A stretch of DNA of 64,000 nucleotides from assembly GCF_013368755.1 (NCBI RefSeq), contig NC_049561.1, positions 4,526,001-4,590,000 on the forward strand, written 5' to 3'. The translations under genes and the position numbers were made by a program. This document shows, piece after piece, positions 1 to 12,000 of the stretch. Source of the DNA: Talaromyces rugulosus. Its lineage: Eukaryota > Ascomycota > Eurotiomycetes > Eurotiales > Trichocomaceae. The notes under the pieces are model-generated. The model was not told where the DNA came from. It did not search any database and saw only the letters and a list, made by a program, of their open reading frames with translations. Positions within the stretch are counted from its first letter, which is position 1. Every line of letters starts with the position of its first letter.

Positions 1-1405
1 TGGTGGACCCAAGTTGGTTCTGACTAAAAAAAAAGAACAAAGAAAACAATAGCGTAACGGAACTGCTCCGGAATCGAGATGTTCGACTTGAATTGGGCGA
101 TAGATGCGTCATCTTTCGCAATGGGCTTATACGAGAGGTGGAATTACGGAACCTAGAAGCGAAAAGAATAAAGAAAAAGAAAAGTTCAGTGTCTGCGCCG
201 CATATGCCGTGTGCAAGTTGCAACGCAAATTGCAACTTGGTGGCTGATACGACATGGGTGATTTCCGGATTTCGTATTCTTGTATTAAACAGTACGCCCA
301 TACTAAGACTAAGTGTGACTAGTTTGATGTAAGGGTATTGAGCGGTGATTTGGTTGGTTCGGGCATCGGTGAGCCTTGTCTGCTTCTAGAAAGAATCAAG
401 GATTATCCATGATTAGACCCATCCACGGCGGGCACTGCACCATGCCACTACCCGATTAGGGAAGTATATATTCCCAGTAGTGTTATCAGGATATGAAGGA
501 TGGAAATAATAACCAATTAGGATGGTTTGAGTATGGTCGAAAGCGAAACCAATAATGTCGGAAAAAAGAAAACAGAGGGGGGGAAATATGTCATAAGGAG
601 TTGGCGCTAGGAAATATTTCATTGGTTGTCGCTTACACGCTGATACTTTTAATTTGCCTTGACAGGGTAATAATTGTCTCATTATTCCTAGCGATCACCT
701 CATTGGCTGCAAGAGGCTACTTGAACACTTTCTTTTCAAGGAAAGAGGTCTAAACTTTAAGTTTGAAAGTTTGAAACCCTGGAGGGTACCTGGAAGCCTC
801 TTAAGGAAGAAAGAAATTGGATGACAAGGTTCGGGTTGGGGGTCTTCCTTGGGCTAAAAAAAGTAAATACATGTAAATATTGATCTAAGATGTCGAAACG
901 GCTCGTACATGCCCCTCAACACCTACACCTTTGGAGGTGAAGCAGAGCAGAATTTTCATAGGATGAAGCGTGCTATTTAATACTAGGACAATTGTAGAAT
1001 CAATGGGGTAAGAAATGACCTGGAACGACGATTGTCGCTTCTGCCAATCATGGTCAACCAACATCACCAAACCAACACAATCAACATGCGGACCGGAAAT
1101 CAATCTCCCAGCAAATAAGATTGGACATTCGGTAGTAATAATTAAAATACTAGAACCAAGATTGTGGCACAACCAACTTGCGTTTAACTTTACGCGGGCC
1201 GACGCCGTAGATAGCAGCTTAGCCTAGATGCTAATCAGAGTGCGGTTTTAGACATTACAGACTCATACAGTGGCTGTATTGTTGCGTAAACTGTCTCGAA
1301 ATACCATGACACTTGGATGAATAAAATAACATTTCGGACCTGGCTCGGTTCTCTCCCAGCACATGAGAGAACTTCATTTTATCAGTGTACAGTTTTTTGA
1401 CTGAA
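1..1405. other. Left-edge intergenic region, no gene seen
   Basis: Short open frames occur on both strands, but none shows a domain, a signal peptide, or splice sites joining frames into a protein. The sequence is AT-rich with many short A/T runs. It presumably contains the 5' flank of the membrane-protein gene that starts at 1406. Confidence 0.5.
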
Positions 1406-2724
1406 ATGACTCGATTCAAGGGCGATACTTGGACCCCCGCGATAAACGTTACATGCTGGTTTTTAATGGTCGTTGCGATATTAGGAATTATTGTACGATT
1501 GGGGACAAAAGCATGGATTTATCGCAAGTTCACTCCCGATGATTATGTGATTATTCTTTCTATTGTAAGTAATAGAAATTTTTGTTCAGTATACACACGA
1601 AATAAAAAACGATTAACTAAATTCTAAATGATAGATATTCGAAATAGCCCAAGTAATCGCAACGTCCGTAGCCACGGCATACGGCTATGGAGAGCATATC
1701 AAAACACTGAGCGAGAGCCAGCTAACAGCAATGCTGAAAGGCCAGTACGCGGCGCAGATTCTTAGCATTGTCTCCCTGGCGAGCTCGAAAATTTCTTATG
1801 TCATGTTCCTCCGAAGCATCACGGTAGTTCCAGCTGATCGTATGATTGCACTCATCTTTATCATCGGTTTATCCCTATGGGGACTCGTTTCTGTCATCAC
1901 TGTTGCGTTTCAATGCCAACCTCTTCCTACTTGGGATTACTTGAGTGGAAAATGTTACGACAGGGTAAGATTTTCTTTTTTTTGATGAAGAAAACGAACC
2001 AAAAACTAATAGCAGACTAGCAATCATGGCAGAATTTCTTCAGCGCATCGAATATAGCTACGGAAGTAGCTATTGTATCACATACTCTAATAGTCATTGC
2101 CCGTATTCAGACAAGAATTGAACGAAAGTTAAAAATTGGGTTTGTCTTTGGGTTGCGGGTGTTGTGAGTGTCATTCCAGTTACAAACGCGATACCTCTGG
2201 CTAATAGAACTTCTTCTTCCAGTGTCGTCGCTGCTACAATCGCTCATATCGTCGTCCTCAACAAAACATTTGATGATCCAGACGTTACCTATGCAACGTG
2301 GTCTGTGTCGGTTACAGACCAGTTGATTTTAACTTCGAGCATCATAACTGCCTGCTCGGCGCAGTTAAAGCCGTTCCTCGACAGCCTCCGGTCCAGCGGT
2401 ATGCGTCTCGATGCACTGACAGGCAGTTATCACTATAAATCACAACGGCATTACGGTCACAATTCCTCCCACGACAGATACGCCGGCTATGGTTCACAAA
2501 CTGCATCGAAACGGCGCTCGATCAACTTGCGAAATCTTACGGGGAAAGGTCCAAGCATAGGCAAAGATCTTGGAGAAAGTGAGGCATATGTATCTACCTC
2601 ACACCCTTCACCCGACTGGGATACAGCTAGTGCGACGAGCGAGTCTAGGATCATTCGTGAAGTAAGGACCTTCACTGTGACCGAAGAGCCTCGCCATCCG
2701 TCTAACCCTGACGATGTAAATTGA
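1406..2724 (+). CDS. Rhodopsin-domain (PTH11-like) integral membrane protein
   Basis: I read four exons: 1406-1564, 1635-1964, 2021-2163 and 2223-2724, giving 377 residues. Splicing joins the frames cleanly, with GTAAGT, GTAAGA and GTGAGT donors. The last junction restores an ALxxAT-like helix reading FVVAATIAHIVVLN. The N-terminal two thirds is a run of hydrophobic helices with the FTPDDYVI motif after helix 1 and a conserved late tryptophan-rich loop. This is the layout of the fungal rhodopsin-domain family (PF20684), often annotated as PTH11-like. The C-terminal ~110 residues are hydrophilic, Ser/Thr-rich and probably cytoplasmic. Members lie in the plasma membrane, and for most no ligand is known. 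I see no eight-cysteine CFEM domain, so it is not a classic Pth11 receptor. The ATG at 1406 is the first in frame and directly precedes the first helix. Confidence 0.85.
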
Positions 2725-3912
2725 TACGGGCATCTACGGTTCTATTGATGTTGTATATAATAATCTGGGAGGACTACTTAATCTAGAATAATATAAAAGT
2801 GATGTACCCATACTATGGCCTTGGCGATAATTATCAAACTGTTTCTCCTTCTGACTCTCTTTAGTGTACTTCTACCTCGGCAAAGGAGTATTATTTAGAT
2901 ACCAGTTACCGTAAATCGATACAAAAATACACAAGCCTAACTTATGTAACATTATTTGGCTATCGATATCATTCACGGAAATCCGGAATGCGCGCGTATT
3001 TCGTAGGATCCACATGGCCTGGCCACGTCCAAACTTTATCTAACGAGACCCTAAAGGACTTTGCTAGGTAAAGTATAAGCAAGCCAACAGCAATTTATTT
3101 AGACGGGATTTTTTATTGGACGAGCAGACAGTCAATCTCTGGTTAGATAACGGGAGCAAAGTCCCGCTGCAGATCATGAGCAAAGAAAATAGAAATCGGA
3201 CCTCGATCCACGGAGATCGACATTGCTAGAAATCGGATCATATGTTCTACGTAGTAGGCACATATGACATTTTACATGCAACACTTGGCGTGGCTGCCAG
3301 CAATGCAATTTATGGGTGTTGGGTGAGCAGCCACTGAGAGCTGGCACTCTATCTGCGCCGCATTCAAAATACTCGATTGAGTCTGTTGACCGAGATGCAG
3401 CTAACAAGACAGGGATTCGCATTCTTCCGGCGCGCCGTCGTGCCGAGAATGCATGTCTCATTATGACCCTTGCTAGTAGTTAGCCAGTAATAACAAGTTT
3501 ACACTTGACGCCAAGTATGATGCTGCAGATGGAGATCGCGGCCCCGGCCGAAACCCCAAGGATTCAAAAATACAGGCCTTCTAGCGTAGGCTTTCTGGTG
3601 GATTAACGGTTTACTACTAGTACTTAGTCGAGGCCTTCGTTGATTTAGTGAAATTATAATTTCCGAGCTTCCTTGGACAATATAGCGTGGAAGCAAAGGG
3701 CAGCCAGTCTGGGCCTATTACAGTTGCATGTTACTGTTTGAGGATAAGTGCCAAGGTACTGATCGGTGGTTGCTGGCCTTTTCTTATGCAACGGTAGCTG
3801 TTGTGTAACCAATGTTTTTTTTCTCCTACGCATCTCATCACCTGCGAGTTTGATTTCGATCTTTTCCATTTCAACTTTTTGCATTGGGTCTGAACAGTAC
3901 ACGACCGAGTAA
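2725..3912. other. Intergenic region with a possible unrecognised coding remnant
   Basis: About 1.2 kb lies between the rhodopsin-domain gene and the permease. Around 3270-3483 two plus-strand frames have protein-like composition; one runs to a TAG at 3481-3483 and ends in a short hydrophobic stretch. They are broken by stops, show no obvious introns, and I do not recognise them. The stretch may be an old gene fragment or chance. Confidence 0.3.
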
Positions 3913-5887
3913 ATGGAGTCTCATAAGATGAGTAACCGTCTTGCCTCGAGAGAAGTAGAGGGCTCTCTCTCGAGCAAAGGACGCGACGAGGCAAACCTCG
4001 CCCGCTTGGGAAAGCGCTCCGTTTTAAAGGTATTATTAAATTCTTCATCTCAGGTCTATTGATCATATCACATGATTCTAACTTCTCTCAGCGCAACTTT
4101 GGTTATTTAGCTGTTCTGGGGTTCAGCACTACCATATTGATTACTTGGGAGGGCCTTTTCACGTTAGTCAAATATCGACCAAAGAACTCTGAATGGGAAA
4201 TTAATTATGGTATTCTAGCACATTTCTGCAGCCCCTGCAAAAGTAAGCAATATCTCTGTCCGTGTGGGACGTATTTGTCTTCAGGCCCTAACAACAAACA
4301 GTGGCGGCCCTGCCGGCGCAGTTTATGGCTATATCTTCGTTTGGGCAGGCACCGCTGCAATCTTCGCTATGCTGTCCGAAATGGTTTCTATGTGAGTGCC
4401 ACGTATAAAAAAAGAGCCATGGTACAAACTGATAGGTGTAGGGCTCCAACTGCTGGTGGCCAATACCATTGGTGTTCCATGCTTGCAGCACCTAGAGCGA
4501 GCAAGTTTTCGAGTTATGTCACGGGTATGACTCTGAAGGAACGCAAGATCAAAATATCGGATTATTAATGACTTGATATATAGGCTGGCTCACTGTAGTC
4601 GGCTGGCAGGCTACGTTTAGCACTGCGTGCTACCTGTCAGGGACTATCATCCAGGGCCTTATCGCCCTGTCAAACGCTAACTACGTCCCTCACCCATGGC
4701 ACTCGACCCTCCTATACTGGTCCGTCGTCGCATTCGGACTGGTGATAAATACTGTCGGCGGATCAAGCCTCCTCGCTAAATTCGAAGGGCTCATCTTGGT
4801 ACTACATGTGATCGGTTTCTTTGCCGTTCTTATTCCATTGGTCTACATGTCCGATCACGGCAGTGCCAAAGATGTGTTTGCAATCTGGGTTAACGATGGT
4901 GCCTTTGAAACCCAGGGAGTTTCGTTTTTCGTCGGACTCATCGGTGTTGTTTTTGCATTTGCAGGTGGCGATGCTGCGGTCCATGTGAGATTCTCATGGA
5001 TGCCACCACTTAGGTCAATTCACTAACGTCTCTTTTCTCTTTCTTCAATTTAGATGGCCGAAGAAACACAGAATGCGCCGAAGATCGTCCCTATTTCTAT
5101 CATGTTCAGCGTTGTACTGAATGGCGTTCTCGGATTTAGCATGCTGATCGCCTCGCTATTCTGCCTCGGAAACCTCGATGAGGATATTAATTCACCTACG
5201 GGATATCCGTTCATGGCAATCTTCCTACAGGGAACCGGTTCGGTAGCAGGAGCAACCACGATGGCTTCCATTGTCAGCGTCATGGCTATTTGTGCTACAA
5301 CCGGAATGCTAGCGACCGCGTCGCGCATGTTCTGGGCTTTCTCACGGGATCGTGGTATCCCAGGCTGGCGACTCTGGAGCCAAGTGTCACCACGTTCTGG
5401 CGTACCGGTGAACGCCGTCATATTTACTGCTACTGTGTCCGTTCTGCTAGGTTTGATTCCACTTGGGTCTCCTGTGGCATTCAATGACCTCACTTCCATG
5501 TCCACGTCTGGTCTTTATTTGTCCTACATGGTCTGCTGTATTTTGCTGCTGTATCGTCGCTGCACAGGTGGTATTATCGACCCGAGCGAATCCGAGGCTG
5601 TTAGCAGTCCAGCGGCCGACGACGCACAAATCGTCAACACCGTCGGCGCAACCCTCATTTGGGGACCGTTTCATATCAAGGGAATTGTTGGAATTGTCAT
5701 CAATGTATTCGCCATTGTATATATGATGATCACTGTGTTTTTCAGCTTCTGGCCACCGACAGCCGAGGTGACTACCTCGACAATGAATTACAGTGCTGTT
5801 GGGACAGTAGGAACAATGTTTTTGAGCTTCGTGTACTATTTTGTCCGAGCACGACATGTTTATGAGGGGCCGATTGTAGAGATCTAA
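3913..5887 (+). CDS. APC-family amino acid/GABA/choline-type permease
   Basis: Seven exons fit: 3913-4029, 4092-4162, a 24-nt micro-exon 4219-4242, 4302-4391, 4442-4524, 4584-4984 and 5054-5887, giving 539 residues. The predicted protein begins with a hydrophilic tail containing DEANLARLGK. Then come about 12 hydrophobic helices, with WEGLFT, NGGPAGAVYGYIF, APTAGGQYHW, GGDAAVHMAEE and SRDRGIPGW motifs. These place it in the APC superfamily near fungal GABA (Uga4) and choline (Hnm1) permeases, 500-550 residue plasma-membrane symporters. The micro-exon is needed: it supplies the eight residues between WEGLFT and NGGPAG with correct spacing and phase at both sides. Substrate cannot be read from sequence; GABA, choline or another amino acid are all possible. 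The stop is at 5885-5887. Confidence 0.88.
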
Positions 5888-6437
5888 AAGTTTGTTCAAA
5901 GTTGTATTCTTGAGGTTTCAAAGCGTCTTATATATCTAGGCACATGTGCAACGTTAGAGTATGTATAACAATTTCCGATAACCATCTCATGAATTTAATA
6001 CCATGATTTAAATCTAGTCAATTCATTAAGTCAGCTAATAACTAATTTTTGGTATTATTCACGATTGTCAATTCTTCTTTCACAAGTGTAAGCTAGAAGA
6101 CAGCCCGGAAATTGCCTATTCGGGAAAGAATCGGGCAAGCGACGACAGAGACACACTAAAGAATGATAATGTTTAGAGATAGTTACTGTACTGTATGTAC
6201 CTATTATTTATGAACATCTTTTAATAAATGTTGAGAAAAATTCAACATCTAGAAGCTTCATTGGATATATCAATAATATGTTGTCACCTCGTACGGGGGC
6301 AGAGTATCATTGATATTTTACAAGTTGACGTTGATGGCCAGTTTCAATGTTGTAGTCATCTACTCTAAATAATGAGGCATTTACAAGATGTAAAATAATA
6401 TTGATTGGCATTTCAATATCCTGTGTAGAGATTCTAC
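5888..6437. other. Convergent intergenic spacer
   Basis: This AT-rich spacer lies between the 3' ends of the permease and the PARG-like gene. A short hairpin-capable palindrome (TGTTGA, short A-rich loop, TTCAACA) lies near 6230-6248, but nothing else is supported. Confidence 0.4.
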
Positions 6438-7293
6438 TCAAACTTCATTGTTTCTCTCAATAGCAAAATCGCCAATGACGTCCTCGAAAACTTGAATATT
6501 GCCTTCCCTCTTTTGATCCAGGATTGCAAAGACAATCTCATCAAAATGACCGATAAATTCAATTTCTGAAATAACATCGCGAAACAACCTGGCTACTCGT
6601 TTAGGAGGATTGCCAAAAGCACCACAGCCCAAGGCGCCGAGCACACAACATGATACTCCGTTGACTGCCATGACACGAAGGATTTGCCGGATTTTGTTTT
6701 TCATTAACTCAGTGTCTTTTGGGAATCCTGTACGAAAGGTTGTCAGAAACTGAAATATCCTCTGGGAGAGTGCACTCACGATAGTCTAACTCATCTCCAG
6801 TCAGCGGCGGCCGTCTTAAACCGGCAACACTAACAACGCCAACAACAAATCGATCACTCTTTTCCAGAATTTGGCAATCGTTAACTACTTCCTCTCGGAA
6901 AACGACAACTCCTGGGCTCCATGTTGCGGCTATTGGTGGTGTAGGATAGTGCGAATCATTCAGTGTAGCTGCTAGTGTCGACCGTAAACACAACGCTTCT
7001 TCTTGTGCGAGAGCACCTCGAAGCCATCCGCCGCCTGGGTTTCGATCGCTGGCCATATTTAGCACTGCCACCTTTGTCTGGCCACTAGCTACCAGTAGCT
7101 GGGCTACCGTGAAACTATCCCCATTTTCAATGTGTACCCGGGTGTCTCTTGTTGTCTTTCTTTGTTGTAGTGGCGGAAGAAGCTCAGTATAGAAGGTTGA
7201 ATCAGCTGTAGCACCTGCTGTTGACCCAATTATACCTGGTGTCAGACGCTGGGTTTCTTTTGAGGTTTGTTGTCTTTGCAAGCGGAAGAGCAT
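6438..7293 (-). CDS. Microbial-type poly(ADP-ribose) glycohydrolase / macro-domain protein (TIGR02452)
   Basis: There are two exons on the minus strand, 7293-6780 and 6727-6438, giving 267 residues. The intron has a GTGAGT donor and a TACAG acceptor, and the join reads LDYRFPKDTELM. The protein carries VLNMASDRNPGGGW followed by AQEEALC. This is the GGG(x)nQEE signature of microbial-type PARG proteins, in which the second glutamate is catalytic and removes ADP-ribose. Downstream, VLGALGCGAFGNPP is the second macro-fold loop, as in the family. Length is usual for fungal members, and no targeting signal is seen, so it is probably cytosolic or nuclear. All active-site residues I can identify are present, so activity is likely. 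The physiological substrate is unknown. Confidence 0.88.
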
Positions 7294-7761
7294 GATGATG
7301 TTTACTTTTCGATTTATAATCGACGTTTTCCTCTGCTTAGAATTTCACCAAGGTGGTTTTGAAATAAATAAAAGTGCCCCCGAGTTACCCATTTATAGTT
7401 ACGACTAGAACTAATGGTAGCCTATAGCCTCGTATTGCGACACGTAAAAGTGAGTCATAGATAGACGACGATCAAAGCGGCGTCCCAAAACAGTGAAGCT
7501 ACTAGATATTTTTCAGCCGTCTTCATTTCTTCCATTTTATTTCAAATGTTTTAGAATTAATATAGTATTAATATGATGCCATTGACATTGATAACACGGT
7601 GGGGTTTTGGTGGGTCCGTGGCCAGCACATCTTTTATTTAGCCGGATGAAAGCTCAGATGGATCGGCCGACTTTGACTTCCAACCGTTGCGAAGTATAGC
7701 GCAAACAACCACTGAACCGCATATCTCGAGCTTCCTTTATTCTTTATATTACTGCCACAAG

Positions 7762-8862
7762 ATGTCGGGCTCCTTGCCTCCAGATGCGCTACATTTCCCG
7801 GCCTCTGCCCGACCCTTTTTAGAACCGTATCTACCCCCGCTTTCACAGCAAGAGCCAACACCAGCAAACATAGATAGGCAAAATGCGAGAAGTCGACCAT
7901 TCACCACACTCACATTCGCCACATCACTCGATTCTGCTCTCTCACTGGCACCGGGCGTTCGAACTGCATTGTCCGGGCCCCAGTCGAAAGCGATGACGCA
8001 CTATCTACGCTCACGGCACCAGGCGATTCTTATCGGAGTTGGGACTGCCAATGCTGACGATCCTGGTCTGAATTGTCGTATTGCAGGTACGGACGGCTAT
8101 AAACCAAAGACTGGAGACGAATCACCGAAACCTGATCCTGTCATTCGGACGCTCGCCACAAAAGCACACTCGTCAGACCCGGAATTGAAACAGTTGATGA
8201 AAGCAGTCGCCATGGGACAAGCTACTTCCGAGCAACTACAGGCCTTTCAAGTCCATATCGATGAGGCCCAGGCAGTGAAAGATACAGAGCTTTTGGCGAG
8301 CGTGAGAGGAAGTCAAGGGATCCTTCAACAGCCGCGACCAATTGTCATCGATCCCAACGCTCGATGGGAGTTTTATGAAAACTCCAAAATTTTCTCGCTT
8401 GTAAGGCAGAGCAAAGGAAAAGCCCCCTTTGTCATTATTTCCAAGAATTGCACTCCATCACAGAATAAGAAAGAGCTTTTAGAGAAACATGGCGGGAAAT
8501 TTATCCCTATTGAGACTGTGCCCAGTGAGAATGGCCACCCTCGATTCAATTGGAATGATATCCTTCATCTTCTCGCAACACAGGAAAATATTCAGAGTAT
8601 CATGATCGAAGGTGGCGGGTCCATTATCAATTCCATCCTGTCAGAACCAGAATACAGTGCTGCTGTCGACTCTGTCATTGTGACTATCGCCCCTACGTGG
8701 TTAGGTCAAGGAGGAGTCGTGGTGTCACCACAGAGGCGTGTCGATGCCAGTGGATACCCGATTCCTGCATCGAGGCTGACAGATGTCAGGTGGCATCCCT
8801 TTGGAGAGGATGTGGTACTTCTTGGGAGGTTATTAAAGTCTCCATATACTGATGTCATTTAA
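7762..8862 (+). CDS. RIB7: 2,5-diamino-6-ribosylamino-4(3H)-pyrimidinone 5'-phosphate reductase (riboflavin pathway)
   Basis: This intronless gene encodes 366 residues. RIB7 reduces the ribosylamino side chain to ribitylamino using NADPH, the second step of fungal riboflavin synthesis. Evidence is the family pattern: PFTTLTFATSLDS near the start, SGPQSKAMTHYLRSRH, then HQAILIGVGTANADDPGLNCR, and IQSIMIEGGGSIINSIL near residue 290. Together these form the RibD C-terminal (DHFR-like) fold. It is longer than yeast Rib7 (about 244 residues) because of a central insertion at about residues 105-180, which is common in filamentous fungi. The ATG at 7762 is the first in frame. The 3' end faces MRC1 with only 185 bp between stop codons. 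Confidence 0.93.
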   Translation: MSGSLPPDALHFPASARPFLEPYLPPLSQQEPTPANIDRQNARSRPFTTLTFATSLDSALSLAPGVRTALSGPQSKAMTHYLRSRHQAILIGVGTANADDPGLNCRIAGTDGYKPKTGDESPKPDPVIRTLATKAHSSDPELKQLMKAVAMGQATSEQLQAFQVHIDEAQAVKDTELLASVRGSQGILQQPRPIVIDPNARWEFYENSKIFSLVRQSKGKAPFVIISKNCTPSQNKKELLEKHGGKFIPIETVPSENGHPRFNWNDILHLLATQENIQSIMIEGGGSIINSILSEPEYSAAVDSVIVTIAPTWLGQGGVVVSPQRRVDASGYPIPASRLTDVRWHPFGEDVVLLGRLLKSPYTDVI

Positions 8863-9047
8863 TTCTCTACCTATGATAATAATACGCAATGAATATTTCA
8901 ATAGTTATCCTACTGATAAACCAAACGCCACGATCCCTGAAAATAAATAAACTCCTCATAATCCTTTACTAAATGGGACCTCATCGCCCGCAAAAAGGTG
9001 CCTGGGTAAGCGGAAAAGCAGAAAAAAGCGCTCAAATGTACAATATA

Positions 9048-12000
9048 TTATTCCTCCCATTGGTTTTTAGTTAATGACCCCAAACTGCTAGTCATTGCCC
9101 TCTGTTTCAAGAGAGATGCGGTACTAGACGCACCGACTCGTTCCCTCACCCTCAACTCTCGCTCTCGCTCTCGTTCTCGAGCTGCGGCATAGTAATTGAC
9201 AGCCCCCTTCTTTGTACCTGATGCCCCCGAGTTGCCGGAAGCTGTCACTCGACCGGAAGAACCGCTTGATGAAGAGCCGATCGATGTACCAGATGAGGCG
9301 GTAGTTGATCGTCGAAGCAACGGCGGAGGACGGAAGCCAATTTTAGGCAGTGCATCAGACGATGAGTTTGACATGAATGCAGATTTTGTACCACTCGAGG
9401 CGGAATTTGACGATGCGGCCCGGAGCAGAGCCAGACGGTCAACGACACGACCACGGGTACGGCGAGGGTTTGGTGGGATTGCGAAGCCATCTTCGGATGT
9501 TTTGTTCTCTTCAGATGTGTTTTCATCCTCGGATTCCTTGTCCGTGTTGTAAACAATTTCCTCTTCGATAGACGCATCTTGTCGGAAAGAATCATATTCT
9601 GGTGTTTCGGTCAAGAAAGATAATGTCTCCCGAATTTCAGTCAAGGAAGCAGGTTTGCGCGACACTGATGCTGCAGTTCGTCGCAGATTTGGTGGAGGGC
9701 GGTTTGTTGTGTCTTCAGTAGAAGGTTCAAGAGGTCGCTTTCGTTTGTTGGCCTGGCGGGAGTCTTGAGGTGTAGTAGGCTCGGTAGGCTCAGCCTCGAC
9801 CTGGACGTCTTGCGAGGACTCCCCTTGGGAGGTGGCTCCGTAGTCAAACTCCAGGTCCATGTCATCGTCGTCATCACGGTCCTCAAGAGCCTTGAAGAAG
9901 GCAAGTTTCTTGGGGTTGTTGGCGATCTCATTTACTTTATCGTCGGCCAACAATGCTTGACGCATCTTGGCAAAGTCCCGTTGCTTAGCCCGTCGCCGAG
10001 CTATACGCTCGTCGTCGGAATCATCAAGGTCAAGATCATCATCATCACCGCGTCGACGACGGAGAGCTCCAGTGGTAATGTCTTTCAACAGCTTCGAAAC
10101 CTGCTTTTCATCCACAGCACGCTGGTGGTTTCTAGGGAAGAGTCAATATATATCAAAAAAATTTCACCAGAAGTAGGTTTGCTTACGCATTTAGAGCGGC
10201 CAACTGTTTCGCATCCACCACTTCAGCACTGCTATCGTTGATCATTTCCCGATCATACTCATTCTCTCCCCCGTCATCATCATCGCTACCACCTCCTAGA
10301 CCGGCGTATTCATCTTCGGATTCCTCGGCTGCTTCTTCGACATGGTTCTTTGCATCACTCTTCATCTTGTCGAATTTGACTGGGGATTTGCGCTTCGATG
10401 CTTTTTTCATCACATTAAATGCACTGGCCTTGATCTCAAAGTCGTCGTCTTCCTCATCCGATAGCTCAACCGGTCTCCCCCGTTGAAGTCGTTTTCTCTG
10501 CGCAATGGGTGATTCGCTCTGTGAGATGAGCACGGTGTCGATAGTCGATGTAGGTGGATCCGCGAATCTTTTTGTCTGATCGAAAGGAGAAAGCACAAAT
10601 CCAGCATCCTGCGTTGGCTCGGGGAATTGCGACGGCGCAGGGGATTCAGAAACACGGATATTAGATTGTTGTGTGTAACCGGCAAACAAGTCGATGGACT
10701 GCCGGCGCTCTTCTTGGCTGTCCTTAACCATCACCTGGGACTGCATGTCAAATCTTCGGGTATCAGCTAGGCCGGGATCAGGCAGGCTCTTGATTATCCT
10801 GAAAGAATCCTCCTCGTCGTCGGATTGTTCTTCCGCTAGTGTTCCGGCAAACGCTTGGGTCAAACTCATGCTAAAGGAAGATGTCTCTGCCATATCTGGA
10901 AAGTGTGGTCGTTGAGCGGATCCCATCGACGGAGCAATCGATCTGGCAGGCGTTTTCACCTCTTGCGGCTTTTCGGTTTCTTCATCCTCATCATCGCTGA
11001 CAATTCGTCTTTGGCGTCTCCTACGGTCGCCCTGCGTGCGAACCTCGTTATCATCATCCAAGGAGGCAACCTCTGACTGCTCGCCCTCTGACTCTGACGC
11101 TTCGCTGGCCTCGTTCTCGAGCAAGTTGCTGGTCTCCTTGTTGGCACCGTTTTCGTTTTCAGGGACATTCTCCCCTTCCTCGTCCTCTTCTTCGATATCT
11201 CCTTCATCGCCTTCATCATCTTCGTCGCCAGCGTTCTCCACCTCCTCATCTTCTGAGCCCGAAAAATCATAGAAGTCTTCATCTTCTTCATTATCGTCGC
11301 CATCAGGGTTCTCTCCGCGAGCAGCCTTTTCACGTCGAGCAATTTCAGTCGCCTCTTTCCGGGCATTCTCAACTAGATCTTCGACATCTGCTTCCATGGC
11401 TTCACGCTCCTCGGCAGTTTCAATAACAATACCTTTCGCTCTTAGTTCCTCGATTCGAGCCTGTCTCTCTTGGAGAGCTTGCTGTCGAGCCTGCATACGC
11501 AAGGATGCTCCGAGTTCGGCCGGAGTCATTGATTTGCTGCGTCTGGTTGGCGATGTCAAATGGGCGAGCAATCTGAGCTTGAGCATGGATTTTTCCTCCT
11601 GAGCGTTCCGGACTGGAAGGTTCTCAAACGCAGCGAGCTTGCGGCAGCGGCCCGGGGATGTAATGACATCGAGATCGTCGTCGTCGGATGCCTCTTTTTG
11701 ATATTGCGCTATCTTTTCCCTCGACACACGAACACGAACAAGTGGTTTTGTGAGTTCTTTCCGCTGTGCTGTCTGCTTCGCAGTAACAGCCTCGGGCTCG
11801 GTCTGCACTTGGGGTATCCTGACCTGCTCAACGGTGACGGGTTGTGGACGGCTGTCAACTTCGCTTCTCAGCTCATCGAGCGTTGGAAAACAGTAATCTT
11901 TATCCAAAGCTTGTTCCAAGGTGGTTGAGTCTTTGCCTTCGTCGTCAAAAAGAAGTGGAATCGGAGATGTAGGTGGCGTTGTTTTCTCTTTGACTTCACC

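Noticed and set aside
3731..4066. Minus-strand open frames over the permease 5' end
   Set aside because: They overlap the well-supported permease exon 1 and have no protein-like features.
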